Below the pieces are notes generated by a model that ran no database searches, was not told the DNA's origin, and was given only the letters and a program-made list of their open reading frames with translations. The position numbers and the translations under genes are program-made. From a virus: a DNA stretch of 30,740 nt. Below, piece after piece: positions 20,269-28,730 of the stretch; positions within the stretch are counted from its first letter, which is position 1; each line of letters opens with the position of its first letter. The DNA lies in IMG/VR virus record IMGVR_UViG_3300031658_000065, positions 1 through 30,740 of that record; one strand, written 5' to 3'.

Positions 20269-22415
20269 ATCCTGACAAATCCCCAGCGTGTTCAGCTTGG
20301 CAGACTTTTGCCGGTAATGTTAGCGGTGAAGGTATGTTTGGTGTAACACCACCATCAGGTTTTTACGTGATAGATGTTGACTCATACAAAGAGGACGGTA
20401 TAAAAGAAAAAATCGAACAGGTTTTAGGCTGTTCGATTAATTGGGAAGAAAGCCATATCCAAACGACTTTAAACGGTGGTACGCACCACGCGTTTATTAT
20501 ACCTGATAACGTGAAACTTATCCAAGGTTCAAACATGATGGGCGTTCAAGGTTTTGATACAAGAGCATCTGGCAGGGGCTATATTGCTTCGGGTGAAGGT
20601 TATAGCGTAATTGATGCTGATGATGTTTGTTCAAGATTTGATGATTTCTTACCAGAGTTACCAAAAGAGGCGTTGGCTAAATTAACAGTTTCACTCGGTA
20701 AAGATATGTTATCTGTTGATAAAACTTTCAGAGCTGCCGAGTCAGTTGTAACTAATTCTGATGGTTCACCTTTGACCAAATCACAAATGATAGCAACGCT
20801 TGAAAACCTACCAAGTGAGATTGGCACTGACAATGATTCATGGGTTGATGTTTGCGCTGGGTTCAAGCGTCAATTGCTTGCGATGGGTGTTAATGAAGAA
20901 CGTGTAAACGCTAAAGATGGTTGGGGTTTTAAAGTGTTGACGCTATGGTCAAAGAAACGTTTTAGCGGCACTGATGCTGAGTTTTCAAAGGTCAATTCTA
21001 GCAATTATAATCGTTGGAAATCTTTCAAACTAAATGATGATGGTAATGCTGGTAAGATAATAACGTTTAAAAGTGTTATTAGTTTGGCTAAAGATAATGG
21101 TGGGTTACCACAATCGCCTGAGGTTGTTAAAGCTACGGGTGAAAAGTTAAAAGCTGAATGTTCATTTATTAATGATTACGTGATGGATGCAAAAACTGGC
21201 GGTTATATAAGACGTGACAACTTAGTTGAATACCGAAAAGACGCGTATAACAACGAACATTTGTTTGAAACACCGTTAAACAGTAAAGGTAACCCACAAA
21301 AGCCATCTGAAATTTCATTGGGCCACACAGAAGTAGTTAGCGACGTGATGTATGCACCATCGTTTGAGCAAGTGTTTACACTAGTTGATGATGGGCGCAA
21401 ATACTTAAACTCATATATTGAACCAAAACATAAAAGCTGTGGTGAAATTGATAGTGAAGAAGTTAAAGCAGCATTGGTGTTAGTGACAAATCACCTTGAA
21501 CACTTGTTAGATGATAAAAAAGAGCGTGAATTGATTCTTTTTTATCTAGCCCACAACATTCAATTCCCCGGTAAAAAACTTCCGTGGGGGATAATTCTAC
21601 AAGGGGCGCAAGGGGATGGTAAGAGTTTTTTCGCGGAGATGATGCGAATGGTAATGGGTAAATCAAATGTTCGTGTGATGAATGCTGACACGTTGCAGAG
21701 TAATTTTTCAGGTTGGGCTGCTGGGCAATGTATGGTTTTCATTGAGGAATTAAAGCTTGATAACTTTAAGAAGTACGAGATTGTTAACAGAATAAAACCT
21801 TATATCTCTAATCCCACGATTGAGTGGGTTAGAAAATATAAAGAGCCGTTAACTTGTCCTAACACTTCAAACTATTTTTGTTTTACCAATTACAAAGATG
21901 CTATCCCGTTAGATGATAATGACCGTCGTTATGCTGTGTTTTTTAGCAAATGGCAGGGTAGTAGTATTGCAAAATGGAATGAAGAAAACCCAAAATACTA
22001 CCCGGAGTTGTACAACAAAATGCGCAAATCGGGCGAAGCGTTATATTGTGCTTTTGCAAATATAACAATTCCTGATTGGTTTTTACAGCTAAATAGAGCG
22101 CCAAAAACTATCGCGCGTCAGGCAATGATTTCATTAAGTCGTTCACCTGCTGTTAAAGATGTCCAAGAAGCGATTGACGATTTAGCTGATAAAGTACTTC
22201 TTGATGATGGTAAAACACTCAATGCAACATTGCTTGGTGTGCAAATAAAGGTGGAAAGACAGGTCGAAGATGATGACACTTTATATGCAAATTTCCCTGA
22301 CCCAGTGAAAGAAGCAATGAAACTTATTAAAGTTATTGAGTCGATGGGGTGGGTTAAATCGGCAAAAAGGCAAAGAGTTGAAGGTAAACTTTGTACGGTT
22401 TACCATAAAATGTAG
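20250..22415 (+). CDS. Primase-polymerase fused to SF3-like helicase, 721 aa
   Basis: N-terminal PrimPol (AEP) domain: motif I 'VIDVDSYK' (D42, D44), motif II 'LNGGTHHAFI' (H79/H80) and motif III 'QGFDTRASGRGYIASG' (D103, R105). The C-terminal half holds Walker A 'GAQGDGKSFF' (about 453-462), Walker B 'VFIEELK' (about 494-500), 'YFCFTNYKDAIPLDDNDRRYAV' with sensor and arginine finger. This is the plan of phage and plasmid replication initiators that both prime and unwind. Its gene is followed immediately by the iteron array, the likely origin. Start ATG 20250, with AAGGCGG before it inside the Cro-like gene. Confidence 0.9.
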   Translation: MQKFPLNPDKSPACSAWQTFAGNVSGEGMFGVTPPSGFYVIDVDSYKEDGIKEKIEQVLGCSINWEESHIQTTLNGGTHHAFIIPDNVKLIQGSNMMGVQGFDTRASGRGYIASGEGYSVIDADDVCSRFDDFLPELPKEALAKLTVSLGKDMLSVDKTFRAAESVVTNSDGSPLTKSQMIATLENLPSEIGTDNDSWVDVCAGFKRQLLAMGVNEERVNAKDGWGFKVLTLWSKKRFSGTDAEFSKVNSSNYNRWKSFKLNDDGNAGKIITFKSVISLAKDNGGLPQSPEVVKATGEKLKAECSFINDYVMDAKTGGYIRRDNLVEYRKDAYNNEHLFETPLNSKGNPQKPSEISLGHTEVVSDVMYAPSFEQVFTLVDDGRKYLNSYIEPKHKSCGEIDSEEVKAALVLVTNHLEHLLDDKKERELILFYLAHNIQFPGKKLPWGIILQGAQGDGKSFFAEMMRMVMGKSNVRVMNADTLQSNFSGWAAGQCMVFIEELKLDNFKKYEIVNRIKPYISNPTIEWVRKYKEPLTCPNTSNYFCFTNYKDAIPLDDNDRRYAVFFSKWQGSSIAKWNEENPKYYPELYNKMRKSGEALYCAFANITIPDWFLQLNRAPKTIARQAMISLSRSPAVKDVQEAIDDLADKVLLDDGKTLNATLLGVQIKVERQVEDDDTLYANFPDPVKEAMKLIKVIESMGWVKSAKRQRVEGKLCTVYHKM

Positions 22416-22455
22416 TTTCAAAAACTTTATCAAAAACCCTGATACACCCTGATAC

Positions 22456-22490
22456 CCTGATACTTTTATTAAAAGTATCAGGTTTTTTTT
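22456..22490 (+). terminator. Terminator built from inverted iterons
   Basis: CCTGATACTTTT (22456-22467) and AAAAGTATCAGG (22471-22482) form a perfect 12-bp stem with loop ATT, then eight T (22483-22490). It should stop transcription 40-75 bases after the PrimPol-helicase gene. Its left arm is the third iteron. Confidence 0.88.
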
Positions 22491-22750
22491 ACTTACCCTG
22501 ATACAAATCGCCTACCCTGATACTCTACCCTGATACACCTTTTTCTTTTTAAAATCAATAACTTAACCCCTACTGTTCAGGGTGTATCAGGGTTTTTAAT
22601 GAAATATATATAAAGTAGTAGAATAGGGATATAGAGATTTAGGATATAGCGGTTTTATTGTATAGGGTTTTTAAATACTTTTTGCAAAAGGGTGAACACC
22701 CTGATACTTTAGCTATAAAGCTTTATATATCAAAGGTTTAACCCTGATAC

Positions 22751-22778
22751 CATACCCTGATACTAATATCAGGGTATG
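22751..22778. repeat. Perfect 12-bp inverted repeat at the right edge of the iterons
   Basis: CATACCCTGATA (22751-22762) and TATCAGGGTATG (22767-22778) are exact inverses around CTAA. It combines the last direct iteron with an inverted one, and lies 16 bases before the late promoter, so it may be a cruciform, a protein site or an operator. Confidence 0.75.
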
Positions 22779-22793
22779 CAAACTGAAAACACG

Positions 22794-22822
22794 TTTACAT
22801 CATTACCTATTAAGTGTATTAT
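22794..22822 (+). promoter_or_regulatory. Rightward late promoter
   Basis: TTTACA (22794-22799) and TATTAT (22817-22822) are 17 bases apart, each one base from consensus. The start should be near 22829, 24 bases before the first gene of the lysis and packaging block. Nearby iterons could let replication proteins affect it. Confidence 0.7.
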
Positions 22823-22852
22823 ATTTACACACTCACTAAACGAGCAAATAAA

Positions 22853-22981
22853 ATGATTAGAAAGCAGTTAACAATACAACCAGAATTAGCGAAAGCAATT
22901 CAGACACACGCAGATTTATATTTTGACGGAAATTTCAATATGGCAGTTAGAAGTTTATGTCGTGGAGGTTTAGGATTATGA
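22853..22981 (+). CDS. Ribbon-helix-helix (Arc/CopG-like) protein, 42 aa
   Basis: MIRKQLTIQPELAKAIQTH is a basic strand followed by helix one, and 'GNFNMAVRSLCRGGLGL' is the helix two pattern 'g.f..avr.L...Gl' usual in Arc/CopG/MetJ-type regulators. At 42 residues it has room for only this fold and should act as a dimer. It is the first gene after the iterons and late promoter, like CopG regulators beside plasmid origins. Its stop overlaps the next ATG (ATGA). The regulator role is inferred. Confidence 0.72.
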   Translation: MIRKQLTIQPELAKAIQTHADLYFDGNFNMAVRSLCRGGLGL

Positions 22982-23163
22982 ATAAATTTAAAGTAGGTGA
23001 TAGGGTTATCATATTAGACCATGACTTTTTAAGCGGTGGTTTTATTAAAGATATTTTTAATCCTAACTATTATTTGATAAAACTGGATGTGAAAGCACCT
23101 AATGAATATGCATATGAAACGGATGAAGTGTTAATGAGTCCTGAATTTTTAAAAGGAATATAA
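22978..23163 (+). CDS. Hypothetical SH3-like small protein, 61 aa
   Basis: The start MNKFKVGDRVIILDHDFL at 22978 overlaps the previous stop and has GGAGG at 22964-22968. 'KVGDRVIILD....GGFIKDIF...YYLIKLD' reads as a small SH3-like beta barrel, common in short phage proteins. A longer frame from 22957 is not needed. Function is not known. Confidence 0.62.
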   Translation: MNKFKVGDRVIILDHDFLSGGFIKDIFNPNYYLIKLDVKAPNEYAYETDEVLMSPEFLKGI

Positions 23164-23166
23164 GTT

Positions 23167-23583
23167 ATGAGTTTTGCATTTAGTACAAAAAGTTTATCTA
23201 GGATGAAAGGTGTTAATCCACAATTAATAATTATATTCAATGAGGCGATAAAAAATAGTCCAATTGATTGGGGTTTACCAAGGGATTCAGGAATTAGAAC
23301 AGCAATTAGACAAAATGAATTATTTGCAGATGGTAATTCTAAATGTGATGGCTACGATAATTTAAGCAATCATCAAAGCGGTAATGCGTTAGACTTTTAT
23401 GCTTACGTTAACGGTAAAGCATCTTGGGAGAAACATCATCTTGCTATGGTTGCGGGTGTTATCATGTCAACGGCTACTCGATTGCGTAAACAAGGTAAAA
23501 TTGATATTGAATTGAAATGGGGTGCTGAGTTTGGTAGTAATGATTTTAATGGTTATGATTTTCCACACATTGAGGTTAAATAA
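23167..23583 (+). CDS. Endolysin, M15 peptidase (L-Ala-D-Glu type), 138 aa
   Basis: 'SNHQSGNALDFYAY' (H69, D76) is the zinc-binding S-x-H-x2-G-x-A-x-D motif of M15 peptidases, and 'YDFPHIEV' supplies the third ligand (H134). This group cuts peptide stems in peptidoglycan, as in T5 endolysin. There is no signal peptide, so it needs the holin encoded two bases later. Length and motif spacing are normal. Confidence 0.9.
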   Translation: MSFAFSTKSLSRMKGVNPQLIIIFNEAIKNSPIDWGLPRDSGIRTAIRQNELFADGNSKCDGYDNLSNHQSGNALDFYAYVNGKASWEKHHLAMVAGVIMSTATRLRKQGKIDIELKWGAEFGSNDFNGYDFPHIEVK

Positions 23584-23585
23584 TT

Positions 23586-23939
23586 ATGAGTATTTTAACA
23601 AGTTTAATTGGCGGGTTAGTGTCACCGGTAACGAATTACTTCACAAAACGAAGTGCTGACAAAACGAATGTTAAACTTAAACAAATTGATAGGTTAAAGA
23701 GTTCTGACGATTCATTAGCAGAGTGGGAGACTATTCAAGCCGAGAATAGCGCTCACAGCTTAAAGGATGAGTTTTGGACGCTTATCCTATCTATCCCATT
23801 GGTTTTATGTTTTATACCTGAATATGTACCTTACATTGACGCAGGGTTCATTGTATTGGCGAGAATGCCTGAGTTTTATCAATACTGGCTTGGAGTCGCT
23901 ATTTTAACGTCGTTCGGTGTACGATTTACAAAAAGGTGA
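23586..23939 (+). CDS. Holin, 3-TM type, 117 aa
   Basis: An N-terminal amphipathic segment is followed by a charged helix (about 15-60, 'KTNVKLKQIDRLKSSDDSLAEWETIQAEN'), then hydrophobic helices at about 63-80 ('FWTLILSIPLVLCFIPEY') and 95-115 ('YQYWLGVAILTSFGVRF'). This resembles the '3TM holin' family found in gene-transfer agents and many phages. It follows the endolysin gene, in a usual lysis order. It would open the inner membrane for the M15 enzyme. Confidence 0.8.
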   Translation: MSILTSLIGGLVSPVTNYFTKRSADKTNVKLKQIDRLKSSDDSLAEWETIQAENSAHSLKDEFWTLILSIPLVLCFIPEYVPYIDAGFIVLARMPEFYQYWLGVAILTSFGVRFTKR

Positions 23940-23981
23940 TATACTGTCACGATAAACAATAATAATTTAACGGAATAACAA

Positions 23982-24440
23982 ATGAATACAGTTCTGACAA
24001 TAGTGAAAACGTATATCAGTACAACCAGTTTTTTAATTTTGTCAGCGTTGATTTATTTATTCAGCAGTACAAACGCATTCGCAAAACATGCGGTTGACAG
24101 TGTCTTACCCATCAATGGTAGGATATTGGCGTTTGTTACTTTTCTTGGTTTGATATTTGTCTACGAGGTTTGCTTGAGATATAAACGCACGGCTAAAGAA
24201 AGTCATGATGAAATCACTATTAGCATTAGTGAATTGCGCATCACGTTAGAACGTGGTCGATTAATCAGTGACATTAACGCAGCGTTTACAGAATTTCAAA
24301 CTAACGGTAAAGAATTTATTACCGGTGAGTATTATATTAAAGAGATAATGACGTTAAGCGATTTAAGAAAAAAGCTTAATGTTAATTCATATACTCAAAA
24401 TAAAATTGAACATCTTGTCTCAAAGATTAAACACGTATAG
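23982..24440 (+). CDS. Two-helix membrane protein with coiled coil, possible lysis accessory, 152 aa
   Basis: Hydrophobic helices at about residues 8-32 ('STTSFLILSALIYLFSS') and 46-66 ('ILAFVTFLGLIFVYEVCL') are followed by a polar helical domain ('DEITISISELRITLERGR'), likely in the cytoplasm. It lies between holin and terminase. It might be a second holin or antiholin; no spanin signature (lipobox with outer-membrane partner) is seen. Family not recognised. Confidence 0.65.
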   Translation: MNTVLTIVKTYISTTSFLILSALIYLFSSTNAFAKHAVDSVLPINGRILAFVTFLGLIFVYEVCLRYKRTAKESHDEITISISELRITLERGRLISDINAAFTEFQTNGKEFITGEYYIKEIMTLSDLRKKLNVNSYTQNKIEHLVSKIKHV

Positions 24441-24454
24441 AGCAGGTTTATAAA

Positions 24455-24856
24455 ATGACAAAGAAAAAAGAAAAATCAGAATTAAAAAAGGTCGGAGCAA
24501 AACCTTTACATACCCCAGAATCACTACATGAAGCTATTGAAAGATACTTTGATAACCCCCCATTCCGCATAACAGGAGGTTCGGAAATACCTTTTATATC
24601 CATTACCGGATTAGTACTATCATGCGGTTTTTCTGATAGACAATCGTTTTATGACTACCAGAATAAACCTGAATTTTCTTGCATTATTAAAAGAGCGAGA
24701 CTGATGGTTGAGAATGAATACGAATATAAACTACAGCAGAATAACCCCACAGGCGCTATTTTCGCACTGAAAAACATGAATTGGAAAGACACTCAAGTCG
24801 TGCAAAACGAGAATAAAGACGTTAAAACGTTCGGTGATATGTATGGGGAGTCTTAA
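24455..24856 (+). CDS. Terminase small subunit, 133 aa
   Basis: A basic start (MTKKKEKSELKKVGAKPLHTP) is followed by a helix-turn-helix region ('FISITGLVLSCGFSDRQSFYDY') and the conserved 'QQNNPTGAIFALKNMNWKD' end typical of gp3-type small terminases. The protein should bind the packaging site and load the large subunit. It overlaps the large subunit gene by 14 bases. Confidence 0.85.
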   Translation: MTKKKEKSELKKVGAKPLHTPESLHEAIERYFDNPPFRITGGSEIPFISITGLVLSCGFSDRQSFYDYQNKPEFSCIIKRARLMVENEYEYKLQQNNPTGAIFALKNMNWKDTQVVQNENKDVKTFGDMYGES

Positions 24857-26210
24857 TCCTGAGCTTAAAAGCTTTTGGGTTAACGATGAAGGTAAATTAA
24901 TAAAAGCCCGTAATCGTGTACTGCACGGCGGGCGTTCTTCATCTAAAAGTTGGGAGTTTGCAGGACGTATAACGCAAATAGGGCAAGAGTATAAAACTCG
25001 CGTGTTATGTGTTCGTCGCTTTCAAAATAAAATAAAAGAATCAGTCTATACGCTTATTAAAAATCAAATTGATAATTTTGAGTTCAACGGTTATAGGACA
25101 TTAGCCTCATCAATTGAGCACGAAAACGGATCTGAATTTGTATTTTACGGCATTGAACGAAATATAGATGAGATAAAATCCTTTGAAGGCGCTGACGTTT
25201 TATGGATTGAAGAAGCGCACAATCTCACTAAAGAACAGTGGGAAATATTAGAGCCAACCATACGGAAACAAGGCTCTGAAATATGGATAAGTTTCAACGG
25301 TAAGTTAGTCACTGATTTTATTTGGCAAAACTTTATTGTTAACACACCTAAAAATACAATGGTTAGGCATGTTAATTATACTGAAAACCCCTTTATATCT
25401 AATACAATGCTTGAAGCGATTGACGAATTAAAACAAAAAGACTTCGAACGATATGAGCATATCTATTTAGGTAAACCATTATCAGATGATGACCAGGTTA
25501 TTATTAAACGTTCTTGGATCGATGCTGCCATTGATTTTCATCTAAAATATGACGGTGAGATGAGAGGCGCGAAAGTATCGGGTTATGATGTAGCGGATTC
25601 AGGCGAAGATAAAAATGCGGTAACAATTGCCGATGGCTCAATAATAATAGACTGTTATGAATGGAAAGGCGGAGAGAATGAGCTTAAAAAATCCGCTGAT
25701 AGGGTTAGAATTGAAGCTATTAGATATAACACTCACGTTATTTATGACTCTATTGGGGTTGGTGCTCACACTGGTAGCACTTTTCAGGGCGCTGACTTTT
25801 ATAATTTCAGCGGTTTTAACGCTGGCGGTAAGGTACAAAAACCACTTAAAAAATACAACGGTGTTAAACAAAAAGAATATTTCAGCAATGTTAAGGCTCA
25901 GGCATGGTGGTTAGTCGCTGATAGATTGCGTAATACCTATGACTATCTACATAATGGCAATAAAAACTATCAAGCGGATGAGCTTATCAGTATTAGTTCA
26001 AAGATTGATAGTTTGGAAGCATTAACGAGTGAGTTAACAACACCACGACGCGATTTTGATAAAGCAGGACGCGTAAAAGTGGAAAGCAAGGACGATTTAA
26101 AGAAACGTGATATAATGTCACCAAACTTAGCAGATGCGTTCATTATGGCTTGTAGCATTAGTCTGGTTAACGGTAACAGAGCAACTAATTTAGATTTTAC
26201 AGGATTTTAA
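24843..26210 (+). CDS. Terminase large subunit (PBSX-like), 455 aa
   Basis: 'SLNPELKSFW' opens the protein, then Walker A 'GGRSSSKSWEFA' (about 29-40) and Walker B 'VLWIEEAHNL' (about 118-127). Nuclease acids are in 'GYDVADSGEDKNAV' (about 250), 'YDSIGVG' and 'SPNLADAFIMA' near the C-terminus. The Walker A is the Ser-rich form seen in PBSX-type terminases. ATG 24843 is favoured by GGTGA five bases upstream; an in-frame GTG at 24834 would add three residues. It packages DNA into the prohead and cuts concatemers. Confidence 0.92.
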   Translation: MGSLNPELKSFWVNDEGKLIKARNRVLHGGRSSSKSWEFAGRITQIGQEYKTRVLCVRRFQNKIKESVYTLIKNQIDNFEFNGYRTLASSIEHENGSEFVFYGIERNIDEIKSFEGADVLWIEEAHNLTKEQWEILEPTIRKQGSEIWISFNGKLVTDFIWQNFIVNTPKNTMVRHVNYTENPFISNTMLEAIDELKQKDFERYEHIYLGKPLSDDDQVIIKRSWIDAAIDFHLKYDGEMRGAKVSGYDVADSGEDKNAVTIADGSIIIDCYEWKGGENELKKSADRVRIEAIRYNTHVIYDSIGVGAHTGSTFQGADFYNFSGFNAGGKVQKPLKKYNGVKQKEYFSNVKAQAWWLVADRLRNTYDYLHNGNKNYQADELISISSKIDSLEALTSELTTPRRDFDKAGRVKVESKDDLKKRDIMSPNLADAFIMACSISLVNGNRATNLDFTGF

Positions 26211-26211
26211 A

Positions 26212-27549
26212 ATGCCAATTAATACAGTATATAACGGCTATCATGAAGCAGTTCACAAAATAGCAAGAGTACGCGATTTTGCAGAAGGCTCTGATGCTGT
26301 AAAAGATAAAGGCGAAACGTATCTGCCTAAACTCAGTGGTCAATCGGTTGATGAGTATGACAACTATAAAACACGTGGGTATTTAATCCCAGCGGTATCG
26401 CCTACAGCAAGAGCGGTTAAAGGCTCTATTATGCGTAGACCGCCAATGTTTAACCCTAAAGGCGCTGACTATCTACTATCAGATTTTGATGGCTCAGGTG
26501 TTACGGTTAATGAATTTGTCGGTGATATGATAACTGAGTTGTTATACGCTGGCGGCATAGGGTATTTAATCGAGTTTGCAGATAAGCCGTATGCTAAAAG
26601 CTATACGCGCGAAAATATTATTAATTTTAGTTCTGATTATATTATTCTTTCACAAGAATATACTGTGCAAGACCCTAAAGATAAATATATACAGGAAACA
26701 CTTGTTGAGTATTTAGAATTAACATTCGACGAGAACGGTAATTACATTCAGAACCTTTGGCGTGAAGAAGGTAAGAAATACGTTATTGTTGAAACGACTA
26801 CGCCAACAAATAGAGGTGAGGCACTAAAAGAAATACCTTTCGTTTATTCAAGTGTGGGTAAAACCGGTATAAAAGATACGGACCCAATTTTATTGCATCT
26901 TGCTAACGTTAACCATGACCAGTATTTACTTTCTACTGACCACCGTCACGGACTACACTGGACCGCATTACCGACAATGTTCTTATTCGGTGATTTACGC
27001 GACGAGAACGGCAACAAGAAACAAATTAAAGTCGGCGCCGGTACAGCTAATCATATTGATGATGAAGCAGCACGCGTTGAGCTGTTAGAATTTAGCGGTC
27101 AAGGCTTAGGCGCTATCAAGTCGGCTGTAGATGATGATATTTCAACAATGGCTAGTATTGGCGCTAAGATGTTAACGAATGAATCAGGTGGTGTAAAGGC
27201 TGCTGAGACTGCTCGTATTGATGCGTCAAGCGAAACAGCAACACTATCTATTATTGCTAACAGTGTGGATTCAGCAATGAGTAGTATCTTATTGTTTATC
27301 ACTAATTGGTTAAACATTAGTGAAATAGAGTTTCAAGTTAACAGAGATTTCATTGATGTTAAACTCGATCCACAAGCACTAACAGCATTGCTTCAAACGT
27401 GGCAATCGGGCGGCATTAGCTTAAACAGCTTCCTTTATCAGCTTGAAAAAGGTGAATTACTACCGCCTAAAATAACCGCAGAAGATGAAGCTGACAGAAT
27501 AGAGACTACAGGGGTTGATTTTGAAGAAGATACGCAACTTCCAGTGTAA
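26212..27549 (+). CDS. Portal protein (DUF4055-type), 445 aa
   Basis: The protein opens 'YNGYHEAVHKIARVRDFAEGSDAVKDKGETYLPKL', with 'YKTRGYLIPAVSPTARAVKGSIMRRPP' after it, the conserved start of DUF4055 portals. The middle has 'EIPFVYSSVGKTG' and a stem/crown region ending in an acidic tail ('GVDFEEDTQLPV'). It lies one base after the terminase stop. Twelve copies should form the DNA channel of the head. Confidence 0.87.
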   Translation: MPINTVYNGYHEAVHKIARVRDFAEGSDAVKDKGETYLPKLSGQSVDEYDNYKTRGYLIPAVSPTARAVKGSIMRRPPMFNPKGADYLLSDFDGSGVTVNEFVGDMITELLYAGGIGYLIEFADKPYAKSYTRENIINFSSDYIILSQEYTVQDPKDKYIQETLVEYLELTFDENGNYIQNLWREEGKKYVIVETTTPTNRGEALKEIPFVYSSVGKTGIKDTDPILLHLANVNHDQYLLSTDHRHGLHWTALPTMFLFGDLRDENGNKKQIKVGAGTANHIDDEAARVELLEFSGQGLGAIKSAVDDDISTMASIGAKMLTNESGGVKAAETARIDASSETATLSIIANSVDSAMSSILLFITNWLNISEIEFQVNRDFIDVKLDPQALTALLQTWQSGGISLNSFLYQLEKGELLPPKITAEDEADRIETTGVDFEEDTQLPV

Positions 27550-27694
27550 AAGCGGCGTTATATTCGAGCGCCTTATTAATGATAAAGCGCTTAATGTAAA
27601 ATGTGATTGCGGAGAGATGGCTATCAGAACCATCTCAGCCGCTCGTTATTTTTCTAACACTACAGGAAAAAGCCCCAGTGCCAAATCCTATTGA
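27521..27694 (+). CDS. Small Cys protein between portal and MuF gene, 57 aa
   Basis: Starting at TTG 27521, with AGGGG six bases upstream, the frame reads MKKIRNFQCKSGVIFERLIN, then 'NVKCDCGEMAIRTISAARYFSN' and 'GKSPSA'. It overlaps the portal end by 29 bases and the next gene start by 17. Small proteins of this pattern ('FqC..G..fE......v.C.CG..a.r.iSa.ry') occur at this place in many phages and look like degenerate zinc ribbons; here three Cys remain. The TTG start and overlaps make it easy to miss. Confidence 0.72.
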   Translation: MKKIRNFQCKSGVIFERLINDKALNVKCDCGEMAIRTISAARYFSNTTGKSPSAKSY

Positions 27695-28724
27695 TGTATA
27701 TTCAAGACACGCCCACTATTTAGAGCAGTACTATAATGGTCAAGCTGATAAGGTTATTCCGTATTTAAACAGAATAGCTAAACGCTTGCGCCTTGAATTA
27801 ACTAAAACCAATACGGTAACGTCTCAGGCTAGAATTGAAAAGCTATTAGTTTTTACTGAGAAAATGGTAAGCGCTGAGTTGTCAGGTTTTACGGATGAGT
27901 TCAGCGACCAGATAGAAATGTTTGCAGAATCAGAAGCAACATTTACTGTTAATTTGTTAGATGAGCAGCCAGATATATTTAACGCTGTTTTACCTGCACC
28001 AACACAACTAAACGCTGCTGTAGCTGCAAGACCTTTTAATAATAGACTGTTAAAAGATTATTTAGGCTCATTCAGTAAAGACCAAGCGCGAATGGTTAAA
28101 GATGCTGTTAGCATGGGATTTTTTGAGGGTAAAACAACGGGCGAAATTGTTCGGGGTATTATCGGCACTAAATCACAAAACTATAAGAACGGTATTTTAA
28201 ACGTATCGCGTACAAGCGCCGAGCGTATGGTTAGAACAGCGTTAAGTCATACGTCAGCGGTAGCTAGAAATAAAACCTTTAAAGATAATAGCGACCTTAT
28301 CCCCTACTATGAATGGGTATCTACACTTGATGGACGCACGAGTTCAATTTGTCGTAGCCGAGACGGTAAAGTATGGAAAGTTGATAAAGGTCCACTTCCA
28401 CCAGCACATTTAAATTGTCGGTCAACCACTAGCCCATTATTTAAAAGTGATGTAAAAGTAGACGGTAAAAAGCTTATAAAATTAGACCAAGGTGGAACGC
28501 GTGCGAGTATCGACGGGCAAGTATCGGCTGATTTGAATTATAATGATTGGTTAAAGAAACAATCTAAAAGCTTTCAGGTTGATGTGCTTGGCAAGGATAA
28601 AGCTGAGCTATTCCGCAAAGGTGGAATCACAATGGATAAATTTGTTAATGATAAAGGCATGATGCTGACACTTGACGAGTTAAAAGTTAAATATCCAACA
28701 TCATGGTCTAAAGCTGAGTTATAA
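27678..28724 (+). CDS. MuF-like head morphogenesis protein, 348 aa
   Basis: Residues about 185-250 carry the MuF signature: 'RTALSHTSAVARNKTF', 'YYEWVSTLDGRTSSICRSRDGKV' and 'PPAHLNCRSTTSPLF'. The start GTG 27678 gives MPNPIDVYSRHAHYLEQ, a usual start for the family, with AGGA about ten bases upstream; the frame from 27603 would overlap the Cys protein almost fully. It is likely a minor capsid protein that may be injected or aid head assembly. No C-terminal toxin domain is present. Confidence 0.85.
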   Translation: MPNPIDVYSRHAHYLEQYYNGQADKVIPYLNRIAKRLRLELTKTNTVTSQARIEKLLVFTEKMVSAELSGFTDEFSDQIEMFAESEATFTVNLLDEQPDIFNAVLPAPTQLNAAVAARPFNNRLLKDYLGSFSKDQARMVKDAVSMGFFEGKTTGEIVRGIIGTKSQNYKNGILNVSRTSAERMVRTALSHTSAVARNKTFKDNSDLIPYYEWVSTLDGRTSSICRSRDGKVWKVDKGPLPPAHLNCRSTTSPLFKSDVKVDGKKLIKLDQGGTRASIDGQVSADLNYNDWLKKQSKSFQVDVLGKDKAELFRKGGITMDKFVNDKGMMLTLDELKVKYPTSWSKAEL

Positions 28725-28730
28725 CTTATT

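Larger units (their letters stand above)
22437..22778. repeat. Iteron array, candidate replication origin
   Basis: The non-coding 437-bp gap 22416-22852 holds CCCTGATAC at 22437, 22447, 22455, 22496, 22515, 22528, 22699, 22742 and 22755 (plus strand), and a full inverted copy at 22584-22592. Near-complete inverted copies lie at 22475-22482 and 22766-22774. Between the two clusters is a very AT-rich stretch (about 22593-22690), a possible unwinding element. The array follows the PrimPol-helicase gene directly, as iteron origins follow initiator genes in plasmids. The binding protein may be the PrimPol-helicase or the small ribbon-helix-helix protein next to it. Confidence 0.85.

Noticed and set aside
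22437-22778. CRISPR array
   Set aside because: The 9-bp repeats occur in both directions with irregular spacing and no equal-length spacers; no cas genes are present. The RecB/Cas4-like gene is a DUF2800 phage nuclease.
20071-22981. Phage-plasmid lifestyle
   Set aside because: Iterons and a CopG-like protein hint at it, but no ParA/ParB, toxin-antitoxin, telomerase or clear lysogeny repressor was found.
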